NCBI RefSeq assembly: GCF_905163445.1
Contig: NC_053190.1
Location: forward strand, 498,501-562,500
DNA length: 64,000 nt
Source: Pararge aegeria
Taxonomy: Eukaryota; Arthropoda; Insecta; Lepidoptera; Nymphalidae
Direction: 5' to 3'
Shown here piece by piece: positions 11,001-23,700 of the stretch. Position 1 is the stretch's first letter; every line of letters begins with the position of its first letter. Both the position numbers and the translations under genes were made by a program. Below the pieces are notes generated by a model, which made no database searches, was not told where the DNA came from, and saw only the letters and a list, made by a program, of their open reading frames with translations.

Positions 11001-14000
11001 CCCGTCTCGGCGGTATACAACCCTGCAACCCGCGAGTTTATTTTAGCATCTATTAAAATCGCCGTGTTAATCCTCGACGAGCAACTCAACTCGCAACATA
11101 CGGATGGCTTCACACATTCCCGAGCCGTAGCAAAAGTGCTCTACAACCCACTTTTCAAGGTTGTCATCACGTGTGGAATGGACAGCATCATCATTAACTG
11201 GGATCCTGTAACAGGTTGTTATTAATTACTTTACCTTATGCACTACTTTAAGTCTAATGTAGAAAAAGACTTGTTCAGGTTTTCACCACTCTATTTTAAT
11301 GTACGCAGAAAGAACAGGTCCTGCTGTCGTGCATCATTTTAATTTGATTTTGATCGGATTTGCAATGGCCTTATTCTACGGCATCCCTCAGTCTCCAACT
11401 GAACAGATAAAAATGCATTAAAATCGAATTCCCGTTATTAGGAAAGCGCAACGTGATGGTCCGCGACGCGCATACCCGTCTGTTACACGGAGAGCTGATC
11501 CCCGTCGAGATCACCGCGGCCTGTTTCGACCCAGGAAACCAGCTGCTTCTCACTGGTGCCAGGAATGGCACACTCAAGGTTTTATATCCTAAGCACAGAC
11601 CATAAAAAAAATACCGTTCCTTTATCTTTTATATATTTACCTTTAATTGGGCAACAAACTACATACGTGGTGTTATTTTAGAAACTAGTTTATTTTCTGA
11701 AATCATAAAGTAGGTTTAACAATAGTGCTATATATAAGACCCATCTTTTAGCTGAATCTAAGTTTATTCTCCACAACACTCTTAAATCTTTTTGTAGGTT
11801 TGGAACTTTAACACTGGCCTGTGTCTCAGAAATCTGGCGATTGAACATATGTGCGAAGTAACTAACTGCTTTTGGGTGGAAGGAAGGTTACATTATTTTG
11901 TCATTAACAATTTTATAGGTTGAACTACATATCATTTTTTACAAGGAAAGAAAAATAGAACCATCTACCAAGTCTATCGGAGATACCTACAATACCTATC
12001 AGGGATTGAAAATGTTGTAACCCAATGCTGTTGATATTTTGAAAGGGCCCATATTTGTTTTGGTCTTGTTTAGCACACATCAATAAAGATAGGCTAAAGG
12101 ATTTTATAGTGATATTCAGGTTATTATTTATACCATTCACGAAAGTTTGTATCATTAAATGCACCCAATAGGATCCTAGCTGTAGGATGGAACCGCCACG
12201 TGACAGAGTTCGAGGACACCAGCACCAGCTCGACGGGAAAGTCGTGGGAGACGCGTCACTCGGACGACGTGCTGGCCGCGGCCGTACGAACTCCGCTAAC
12301 CCTCGCCACTGCCTCTTACAACTCAGAGCTCATCCTCTGGAAGCTGGAAACTGGCCAGCCGTACAGGTACGTAGGGTTTGTCCTATACTGTATGCTTGAG
12401 TGGCTTAATTATGCAAGCCAGGTTATGCAGCTCAGGTGTTCTTATTGGATATCTTGCTTTCACTCGTAAGAGTGAGTATAAAAAAAAGTTGAATATGTTG
12501 GCAACTCTGGTTCTTCTACGGATCTCTTCATTCCTGACTTGATGATCCGAGCAAGCTCTCTACATCGTTCTCAGAGTGATTCTGAGCCTTCTTATAGGAC
12601 CCATACACAGCGACCACGTTTCGAAGTCATAAGTCACTGACAACACGCAAGTTCGGACTCTGGTCTTCAGGTAATGTCGGTTTCCCGAAAACTGCTTATC
12701 GAGCTAGTTTCGGTTTACCTTTCACGAAATTAGAATAGAAAGTGTTTATTGCACATACAAATAGAAAGCTAGGTAACAAAACAAACGATAATACTAAATA
12801 TATGCGTAAAGGCGGCCTTGTAGCGTCCCTCTAGACAAACTTTGGTTCAAGAAACATGTTACATGAAACGGGATAGTACAATAGGCGGATTTGAGAATTA
12901 TGTACATTACGTATCTATATATATAAAAATGTTATGTTGGTTTGTGTACTGTTCAAAAACTCAAAAAGTTCTGCACCGATCGAGCTGAAATTTAAGCATG
13001 ATATATAATACGCATCAAGGATTGTTATATCTATTTTGCTCAACCATTAAATCACAATGTGCCAAAGCGAAGCGTGGCAGGGTACAGCTAGGTACTATAT
13101 AATTACTAATACTACACATATAGTTAAAACATATATTTTTATATATATGTAATATCTTGTTCCACAGACGCTTTTCGTGTACGGAGCCGATGTTGCGGAT
13201 CAAATTGCAGTACAGTAAGCGCGCCGCTTCGCCGCAGGCCGCGCCGGCAGCCTCTGGCCGACGCTCCACCTCCACAATAATGCGGCCAAGGTCTTTTAAA
13301 CAAACACGATACGATACTGACCCGAGACTATAATTTCATAGCATTTGTATCGGAGATCGTTGTCACTCGTAATCAGTCAGATATATTTGATAATAAAAAT
13401 GGAAACAAACGAAAGATGAAACTAAAGATGAGAACTTAATGGTGTTCAAGTAAATAATCTTACATGCAGTTAGCTAAAGATTTTCATAGAACTAAGTTTA
13501 ACTAGTTTACACCTAAGCTTGAAGGGATTTAGCCTCTTAGATATAAGCTTAGTCAACTCTGGCAGTAATTTGGAGGGAAGGCTTCACCTTGATTGTTTTG
13601 TTCACCAGCGTGGGCGGCGCTCGCGAGTCACTGATCGACTCGTCGGCCGCAATGCAGAAGGCGCGCGCGCGCCGCGTGTCCACGGTGGCACTGCCTGCGC
13701 GCGCGCAGAAAATGCGCCAGCTCGCCGCGCACGCCATGATCTTCCTCACCACCCGGCCCTGCGCTATGCGCGTTGGTAAATAAACTTAATTACTACCACG
13801 CTCACGTGTTGAGGTGTCACTATTAGCTTTTACCACAAGTGTAGGCTACCTCACAATTGTCGGTATATGAATGAAACAGATTTTAATAAAGCGGGCATAA
13901 TAAAATTATGTGGCAGTTTTTTTTATCACACAGTCTGCCTGGGGTATCAAGCAGTCATATTTTCACCGACAATTCATATTCTGATCGCTCGTGTGGAGCG

Positions 14001-16410
14001 ACACAACGGAAACTATACATTGTAGTTAGTACACTTAACACTAAGTAATAGGTATTACATATACACAAACGTCACAAAGTTACGTTTAAGTAAAGACAAA
14101 TGAACGCGTTCGCAGCGTCCCTCATAGTAGGGCTGGAGAACGGCCGGGTGCAGTGCTGGTCGGACCACCCGGCCGGCGGGCTGCAGGGCGCTTTCCAGGG
14201 CATCCACACCGCCGGCGACTACGTGTCGGCCTTCGCCACGGACGTCGACAACGACTTCCTTTTCACTGGCACCACGGTGGGGTACATCAAGGTGTGGCTC
14301 ATGAAGAACTACCTCAGGAATGAAGAGGCAAGATACTTAGTTAGATTTTCTTAAACATCTTGCTGTGTAAACCATCTTTAAATTACTTTTTAGAGATCTT
14401 TAAAGAACGTTTTGAAAATATTAAAAAGTAATAAAACAGACATCTATAAATATTATAGCTTCTTATCTTATTCATTTCAACACATTTGTTTTTCTTCTAT
14501 TTTAAAACAACTTTACAATAAGAAGTAATGAAATGACTGGTTACATATTATGACAGGCTACAAACAACGATGTTTAGGTGCACGTGAACATGCCGCTGCT
14601 GCGGCTGACGTTCCCGTTCCTGTGGCGGGACCGCGTGCCGGGGCGCGCCAAGCGCAGCGTGCGCGACCAGCCGCTGCCGCTGCTGCTCAGCAGCTACCGC
14701 GCGCATCTGCGCTGCGTCACCGCGCTGGCCTACATCGATGGCCAGCGGCTCGTGCTCAGGTTCCTGCGTGAAACCGTACCTTGCAACTCGGCATGCAATC
14801 AAATTGGCAGAGTGTTCGTGGCTGCTGAAATGAATTCCATGGCGTTAGGCATCATTGGATCGCACGGCTTCCCGCGCGAGTCTTCGCCACTTGGCGGTTG
14901 GTAGCATTTCGGAGGCATTCCACCGCAGTTGCCTGCGTCAACGACTTTACCGTATCTGTCCAACGAGTAGGTGACCGTCTTATACCCCTCTTTTTAAAAA
15001 AAAAAATAATTTTCACATTTGATATGTTTGTAGTAATTTTACCACCGCTTTAGAAAGCACTCTGCTCCAACATCAACATTTACAATCCTTTTTCTATCTG
15101 TTGGGAGATAAGAGTGGAACTAAGCTAAGTCACTAATAATTTCATCAATGGTATGATGGCCCTCTTGTATCGCTAGTAGCTAATATTCATCAATGGAGTG
15201 CTAAATCGTCTTATCAGTTCGGTATTGCCCGACCGGGGATCGAATGCTGTTGAAATTATTCTAAGGGATCCAAATGTATATTCGTCCCTATAATCAGACT
15301 TGCAGTCAGTTTCCTGCACTACAATTTGACTGTGGTAAATTTGTTTCGTAGCGGTTCGTCGGACTACAGCGTGCGCGTGTGGAAGCTGTCGGGCGAGTAC
15401 CTGCAGACGATGGGCAGCTTCGTTCCTCGGAGCCTCGAGCTGCCGCGCTTCCCGCCCGACGTCAGGAAGGTGGCCAGTTTCACCACTTTCAAGGTTCGAG
15501 CCTTAGTAACTGCTAGTGGTTAGACGTCTGACCATCTATCGAATACATATTTGACGAGTTTGATTATTATTGAGCCGAGGATCTGCGATACCAGCTACCG
15601 TATTGTATAATGACAGGGCAGGCACTTAAAATGATTTATTTCTTGAGACTTTTGAAGAGTATTAATGGACGAAAAGTGAATAAGTCATATAATGTATAAA
15701 TCTTTTACGTTGAGCACGCTATGTTTTACAGTCGCATGACATTTCGTCTGATTAGTGTTCTAATTTAAACAAGCGCAGGTGTGGCGCGGCGGCTGGGTGT
15801 CGCGCTACGTGCCGGGGCAGGTGGCGGGGGACGCGCTCGGCGACATCACAGCGCTGGAGCTGCGCACGCGCACGTTCGGTGCGCCGTGCGCCGAGCCTCT
15901 GCTGGGCCGCCACCTGGCGCTGCCGCAGCGGCCCGAGCCGCAGGCGCCGCCCCAGCTCGACGACGCGCTGCCCACGGTGCGTAAAATACTTCGGACTACT
16001 CACGGATGTTTCTGCAGCCTTAGATGTGTAGCGATTGTTGTTGTTGTTTTTGTTGCCGTAGGAAATCTATCCTGTTCTACGCCATAGCGTATCAGAATTT
16101 TTAACTTAACAGAATACATGGTTCGAAAGATCTTCATTCATGGACGACAAAGTTTTACTAACTACTTACTTACTATTTTTAAAGAAAGTAAAAAAGAATC
16201 AGAGGCCAGGCTCTTGACCTGCATGTTTCACTTCCCTTAATCTAGTCTCGTGTCGCTGTTGCGTAGATCCCGCTGTACGCACACCTACGCATGGCGTCAA
16301 CGCAGCCGGTGCGGCGCCCGCCGACGCCCGAGCTGGTGCGCGCCACGCGCACGCGCCGCGAACAACACCGCGCCGCGCCACGCACGCACTTCGAGGAGAC
16401 CGCGGAGTAA
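8022..16410 (+). CDS. EF-hand/WD40 repeat protein, WDR49/WDY family, eighteen exons
   Basis: Exons: 8022-8279, 8590-~8781, 9105-9216, 9399-9556, 9639-9815, 10103-10282, 10423-10656, 10962-11214, 11442-11578, 11798-11886, 12172-12366, 13168-13290, 13609-13775, 14116-14327, 14578-14759, 15352-15493, 15779-15976, 16267-16410; about 1,050 aa. The N-terminus has a helix-loop-helix with an EF-hand-like loop (INTSRNGEIDWDEL across exons 1-2), followed by at least eleven WD-type units, such as DCTVRVWNPF, RDRVIKVWDV, MDSIIINWD, NGTLKVWNFNTG, NSELILWKLETG, YIKVW and DYSVRVWKLSGE. This layout is that of vertebrate WDR49 and Drosophila WDY (WD repeat-containing protein on Y chromosome), a male-fertility gene. 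Expression in testis is inferred. Two donors are odd: exon 2 (no GT at the expected place) and exon 14 (GAG|GCAAGA, a GC donor). All other junctions are GT-AG and in frame. Confidence 0.86.
12914..13091 (+). mobile_element. Short non-autonomous Helitron fragment
   Basis: Begins TCTATATATATAAAAATG and ends with AAGCGTGGCAGGG...CAGCTAG, both typical of lepidopteran Helitrons (5'-TC, 3'-CTAG). It is preceded by A; the base after CTAG is G rather than T, so the 3' boundary has changed or is imperfect. In an intron of the WDY-like gene. Confidence 0.6.
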
Positions 16411-17755
16411 AGACCAGGACGAGATGGCAAGCCACCGCATACAGTTCATTTATAGGTTACTTCACCGTTCACGAGACATTCCTATTTAACATGTTATGTT
16501 ACGTATGAAGCTAAATTCTACACCATTGGATTTTTTTTACTCCACTACAAGTTAAGTCTGTAGTCTAAGATGGTAACAGGCTACCCTTTTAGTATATGGC
16601 AGTTGTATTAAATCGGTTTCTACGCGACATCGTGTCGGATAGCTAAATTGATTGGTGGCACGTCTATGTTGGCAGGGTGGTTAATAGCCACGACCGAAGC
16701 CACCTGCCAGAAAATCGACAATCAAAACCCTCAAATGGATCCGGTCGGATATCGAGCCCCGGACCCCTGCTTATGAGCCAGTCGAAGTTAACGAGAAAGT
16801 CGTTATAAGCCATTGGACACGTTGAACATCGAATATTTATTTTGGGCTCCTGGCGTCTGGACTAGCAATACCGGTTCTCACGAACCTTTGCAGTTCGATT
16901 TTATACCTACCTAGGTATAACATAATATCGGGTTTCACTTTAAAACTGATTTCTGTACCTACAAGAAACTCATTTTTAAATTAGCTTAAAATTTTAAACT
17001 AATAAATGTATTTTAACGTAATAAGCATTTTATTAAAAGCATTCCTAATAAAATTTTATAATAATCAAAACTAAAATTTATAGTTTCATAATATTCCTAA
17101 ATAATTTTATAGCTATCCGAAACTGCATTACATAATGTGAGTTTTTAATTCGTTTAACGTGAATTTAAGACCACCAATGCAACGTCATGATTTCCTTGCA
17201 ACAGTAATTGTATATACCAATGAAATTATAATCATCAGATAGTGTGATACAGCAGTCGAAGCGTGTTTGTCGGTTTACTGCACTCAATTCATAAGGTTAC
17301 CTTCATACACCCATGAATTAAGTACCTTTCGTCCACCCATAAATTTGTGTTTCCAAAAACAAAACTATGAACACTTCAACGCTTCGCTTATGAGGAGTGC
17401 AACAGCTGTATAAATTTGAAATTGGAAATCCTAACGGACTTGAAAAGATCATCTAATACCATCCATTTAAGATCACAGGTAAAATAACTATAGTGCACAA
17501 ACCGTGATGTTGGTGTCCACTTTGATTTAAAATAATGGTGGCCATACACAATAGTTATAGTCTGTGGCATATTCTGTCAAGTGTCAACCATGACAAATAT
17601 AATATATATCAATTGTCAAGCCACTATTTTAATTTGAAGCGCAATTTAGTAATTTACAATAAACTTTTTACAAATACTTTAAAGTTTCTAAGAAATATTC
17701 GCAAAACTTATTCTCAAACTTTAGGACGTTTATCGAAAAGATAAATAAAAAGAAG
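16411..17755. other. Interval between the WDY-like gene and SART1
   Basis: Holds the 3' UTR of the WDY-like gene (first AATAAA I see is at 17001), a SINE remnant at 16561-16820 and the SART1 promoter/5' UTR. No other gene is supported. Confidence 0.45.
16561..16820 (+). repeat. SINE remnant, family R2
   Basis: Contains AGTCTAAGATGGTAACAGGC, TTTCTACGCGACATCG and GGCACGTCTATGTTGGCAGG, and then GATATCGAGCCCCGGACCC, which resembles a reverse-oriented tRNA B box. Related copies occur at 27249-27385 (same orientation) and 21575-21640 (reverse). Confidence 0.6.
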
Positions 17756-20700
17756 ATGGGGTCTAAAAAACACAAAAAGGAGTCTAAAAAGAAGAAGCAT
17801 CGGAGTAGGTCACGGTCGCCTATAGACGGTGAGGAACGTGAACGCAAAAGGCACAGAAAACACAAAGATCGCAAGAAAGAGCGCTCCCCAGACGGTTAGT
17901 AACCTTTTAACTTTACGTATTAACGCTGGACACTTGCAAATGATTTTCATTATAGCATAACCTTAAATCAAATAATTACCGTTTATACTTATAATTATAA
18001 AACATTAGCCAAGTTTTAATCTTAACTTTGGGTAACATGTATTATGAAGGTCATTACGAGTACTGGCGTATTAACAAGTTGACAAAGATAATGGCATATT
18101 CTGCTCATTATTTCAGAATGGTGGCATTCGAGATAAAACTGCATCCCGAGTGCTGCTCCCAGAGGTTGGTATTATTCATAGTCAGTACAGAGGAACCCAC
18201 AACTTAGATTAGAACAATAGTGTGTTATGTTAAACAAAAACAAAACTTATTTTATAAATTAAATTAGCTATATTGACACTTGAGGTCTGAAGTCTAAGTT
18301 GTTCAAACCAGGTTACTTTTTGCTAATGCTGAGCTATTTCTTACTTTCATCTAATTGCAGTCTATTGATGTCCCACTTCTGGGCACATGCCTCATCTCAT
18401 AGGAGAGACAGCTATAGAGCTACCACACTGATTCAATTTGGGTTTGTGGGCAAATTGGCAGGTTTCTTAATCTACAAATACTATGATTTCTATTCAATAA
18501 TTAAATATAATTGTGTTTATTTTTGAAAAAGATTATATGAAAATAAACAACAAATAACTTGTGTGTAGCCTGTAGAGTATGACTTGGGTGCAGGTTCGGT
18601 CATGTCCTGGAAAATGCGGCTATCTATGGGATATAATGTCATAGACATTATGTGGATATAATTTGATAAACATACTAATAATAATATATTTGTTTTAAAC
18701 AATATTTCAGTTAAACATGTTATTTTGAAGAGGGTATATGGTAACATTTCATAATAGTAATTTTTGTTTGACAATTGACCCATTACTTATTGGAACTTAA
18801 AGTTAATTTTTTTACTACTTTACTACATAATAAGTTTTTCAATCTTGTATTTTTGGAATTTTCACATGCCAAAAATATGCCCTTTTCAAAGTTGCCTGAT
18901 CAAATTATCATAATGCTTTAAATGTTGTTCATGATTGGGTTCAGATTAAATAAGAATAAAGCTTATTTTTAACCTCTACCATAGAAGAGATGTGTTGTGA
19001 GTTTGCCTGCTTAGCTGCCTGTATCTGTATGTGTATCACTAGCACTTGAATGGATGAACCAATTTTTTACAAGCCACAATTGAGGAGCTTTTTCACAAAG
19101 TCAAAATCTTTTGTAGTTTTCCTTTTTCTTTTGCTGTTTTTGACAGTTTATCTGTAACTCAAGATGTTAGTATCAAATCATTTTCTATTTCAAACCAATT
19201 TATTTGTATTAAAAAGTAAAATTGGAATTTGAATTAAAATTGTTCCTTTCTAAATAATGACTAAATGAAATAGTTTTATGATACTGGTTTAATATGTATT
19301 CATTTGTGTTCCTTAATTGTTCCAGATTTGTTTCTTTTATCACTTTTTTTAATAGTATGAAACTGAACTTGGTGTGACTCTACGCATTACACTATTAATC
19401 ACTTCACAACAGGATGTTAGATATCTATTTTTAGACTGTAGGCCAACAGCAGGGGGGACAACTTTGTTTTGTTGTAGGTTCTTACTAAATATTAATTAAC
19501 TCAAAACTGTATCCAAGAAGATAGGTTTTGTAAAAATTTAATAACTTTGTTGGAAATAAAGGAATTGGATGGAATATGGGTCTGCGAACAATTTCATTGT
19601 AAGGAGACTTCTTTAACATAATTGTTCTAAGCTTCATTATTTTTTTTCAATCAGAGATATCTTAATGATTAGGAATATTATAGTCTATAATAATATCTCA
19701 ATATAATTGTGTATATAGATTGTACAGTACACTATGTAAGACACTTTTCTGCCTAATGTAAAACTTTGGAAACCACTAGTACTTAACCATTCAGCTATCG
19801 CTAGCACACTTTCTTAAACAGCAATCAAAAAGTTACAGAAAATAAAAAATGATCTTTTTTCCTAAGAATTGCAACAAAATACAGTTGGTGTCAGCATGGT
19901 CTTACTAGGTATCTTCAGGTATAGCACAACACTTTGACAACGATTGTGTGCTAAAATGAAGATTTACTGAGAATATTCTAAATCAAACAAAACCAAATGT
20001 GATGTTTGTAATGATATCAATAGTTTGTTTTTTTGTTGTTTGTTTGTTTGTTTTAACGCGCTATTCATTTTAACTACTAGTGGGCTTTCAATTATTATTT
20101 TTAGTAGCGTGTGAAGGCGACGCGGTTGGTCCGTCTTATAGAGTTTGTTTGCTGATGTCGAGGACAATCGCTAGTAACTGAACTGAGAAATAACAGTACA
20201 TAATGGTTTTAATTTGTAAATATATATCATAGAAAATAAATAATATATATAAAAAGTCACGGGTCACCTTAACAAAATTTAAAGAAAATGCAGTTAAAAT
20301 GAAAACATTTGGTTTATTACTTCATGACATGGTCAAATATTAATTTAGATACATTATTAAAAGAAAAAGGTACTAGTATAAATAGGTATAATATTTTTAT
20401 GCAAAGTTAATATAAATAAATGAAAATTACCTACTAAAGTACATACCATAAAGTACCTATTATAAAATGAGAGTTTAATGATAATTTTTCTATATTGCGA
20501 AGAGCATTCTATATATGTCATGTGACACAGCTCTCTTGCTGCAAGAACTGGAAAGGCAGCCCACAAAGTGTTATATTTAAAATACTAATAGTTAAATTGT
20601 TTATTCATATAACATTATGTAGTATATAGATTCTTCGACCCTTACGTAACAACTGGTTTGGCTTCAGGTCATGATCATGTTTAAAATGGCCTCGTAGAAT

Positions 20701-23700
20701 TATAGTGGTGGTAGTTTCTACCAGAACAGCTCTTACATTTTCCATTGAGAGAAACAAATAAATTTATTTTCAACACCTAGTTTGAAACTTTGGTATGTTT
20801 TATTAATCTAGGTCTGCTTGTTGTTCTTTAGATCTTGTAGTGCTATTCACTAGACAGATTCTTGGGGTACAAAATAGTCTAAATAATGCTATAACATGAA
20901 CACAAAGGTGATTTATATCAGCAAAATATGTGCAAATATTTAAAAAAAAGGTTGAAAAGGAAATCAATAGAGAAATAAAAAATTTAAAATATCCTGATTA
21001 TGTTTTTACATAATTCTTTTATAATTTATATCCAATATAGATTGTTCCAAGTGTCAGTTTAAATGTTACTACTTACTATGAATTTAGAGAAGCTACTCAG
21101 TAAACTGTGCTTTTTTTACTTATTGACTGTATTTCGGTTCGCATTGTGTCGTAAAAAACGTAAAAAGAAAAACAAACAAACATATTTTCAATTTTATAAT
21201 ATTAGATAGGACTCAGTATTAGAAAAGCGGATTTGTTGTGTGATTGGCAATAGCTCGGTCAATTTACAGCATAAAGACCTGTGCTCGGCTGTAATGCGCT
21301 ATCGGCATTGACATGCAAGCGTCAAATGTAGGCTGCGGGTAAATCGTGTGATCTTGTTCCAGTGGAGGAGGTGCCGGTGGACTCTCACCTGGCCAAGGAC
21401 AACGGCGCCGCGTCGCGTAGCCGCAGCCGCAGCAACACGCGAGAGCGCGCCGACAACCACTCCAGGGAGCACCGCGGACACGACGATGGGCACAGGTTAG
21501 AGGGACCCTCTTCTTCATCATTCCTTTTTTACTTGGTGGGAAGTTTCGGCGTACCTTTACAACTTACAGGTTAGCCCGCTACCATCTTAGGCTGCATCAC
21601 CATTTACCAGTAGGTGAGATTGCAGTCCAGGGCTGACTTTAACAGGACATAAAGCACGAAATATCATCTCAGATTCTAAGTGAATATACGGCTAATTGGT
21701 TCGTTAGTTTTTGCGTGAAAGATCCACAGAATTTGTTTAAATTATGTGCTGCTGGTATTTTTTCGCCATGCTACTTACTCGTAACTAAATTACTTTTAGA
21801 AAACAAATGTATGAATGGCAGGTCTAGTAAACAAATTTTACGTAGAGTTTTTCACCGAACATCTTGATATGAAAGCGACCGTAAGGAATGCCACCTAAAC
21901 GATGCAGTCGAAAGTATGACACGATGCCTTACAATTATGACACGATGAGTGACAACGGGCAGCTGAGAGCACTCACGACTACGAGCTCATTGATATCCCA
22001 CTACTGGGCATGGGCATCTTCATTTGGGAGAGGATTGAAACGTAGCATAAAGTATATTGTATATAATAGTAGTTTTGTCGCTAAAAAGTGATCTCTTCTT
22101 CCCGACAACATTAAGAAAAATAATACATTATATTAGTTAATCTTTACTGCAGTGGACTGACACTCAAACTTCAAAATTTTGGAAATATTTGAAATTCACA
22201 AAATTCAAGCTCTTCTGACCAAGTACTACAGCAATTTCTACCGCCAATAAGCATTGTTGCTATGCTGTTTTCCGATCTGAAAGGTGCGTTTGCCGGTGTC
22301 ATTACAGGTGCATGAGAAACAGGGCGGCACGTTGTAGGACGTGCTCCTTGTATTTCACGCGAAGTAGTTCTGTTTATAGACAGTAGTTTTCCATTCACTA
22401 CCACCAGGAAGCTTTGTCCATCAATTATAAGTATAAAAAAGAAATGCTACTTAGTTGGTAAAATGTTTTTTTTTTACCAGGGATACAAGCAGGAGTCAAG
22501 ACTCGGTCAAGAGCCGAGAGTCGAGCGAGGCGTCGCCTGCGCCAGTCAGTAGCTCCGCGCACGACAGCCTGTCCATTGATGAGACCAACAAGCTGCGAGC
22601 CAAGCTGGGGCTCAAACCACTTGAGCTCGCGGAAAAACGCTCCGGTGAGTAAAAATTGTGTTATCATAGAGACGTTTCGACGAAGTTAACATGTTCACGT
22701 ATTCTATTTTTTCATCAGTTTAATATAATTATACATCATATTACGATACTTTCACAAAATTTTCAGGGTCGACCAACACGCTGTATAAGTCTAACACTCT
22801 GTATAAGACTATAAACAGTGCAACACTTTAGTAGACGGTTGAATCTAAAAACGTTTGGATCGAAGTTTCGTACGTTTTTGGGTTCCATATTCGAAGGTTG
22901 CCAACGTGAATAAAGAAATTGAATTTGAATTTGAGAATCTATACTATGGCTCCGATTGTCGGTTAACGGGCTGTATCTTATGAACTGTTATAGATAGAGA
23001 ATTGATTTCAAAATAGTCTAAAATAAGGGAAAACCACGTTTCTTGTGGGGTCACAAGAAACGTGTTTGTGTTGTTGTTCGCTTTATCTTAATCATTTAAA
23101 AACTAAGTGGTACTTTAAATTGTTGCTTTGGTACGGAAACCCTCATCGGTTCTGCATTCCTACTGTTTTAACAATACATCTGTCAAATAAACTTACGCCC
23201 GTTTCCATTAAGCCTAGGCTTCGCCTAAAAGGAATGCCTAACGATTTAGGCGATGTCTATAGAATAAAAAGCTTCTCATCAGCTCTTACGCGATCACTAT
23301 TGGTGATCGGTCGATGTATGCCAAGGAATCGCGATAGATTAGGTTTGCCCTGTCCGCGGTGAGTGCAAGCATCGTCCCGAGTATGAGATACTCAGCTCGC
23401 TTGTCCGCAGACGACGGCAAGATCAAAGACGACCTGGGCGAGTTCTACCACGCGCCCGCCGCCAACCTCGCGCAGCAGCGCAAGGCGGACAAGCTGCGCG
23501 AGCGCCTCGACGAGCGCCGCGAGAAACGCCAGCTGGAAAACAAGTATGAATGAGAGTCACTTTTACACAGGAAAAATTATAAAAAAAAACTAGCCTTATC
23601 GCTACATAGCGATCTCTCGATCGAGTACTGAGCCGCTCCCTTGCCGCAGCGGTAGCAGAGCTCGTCTGCGGACGACTGTGTTTATTTCTGCTGCCGAGCA

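Noticed and set aside
20025..20060. Possible structured RNA in the long Sart1 intron
   Set aside because: Only a simple GTTT/GTTG repeat; no pairing partner was found.
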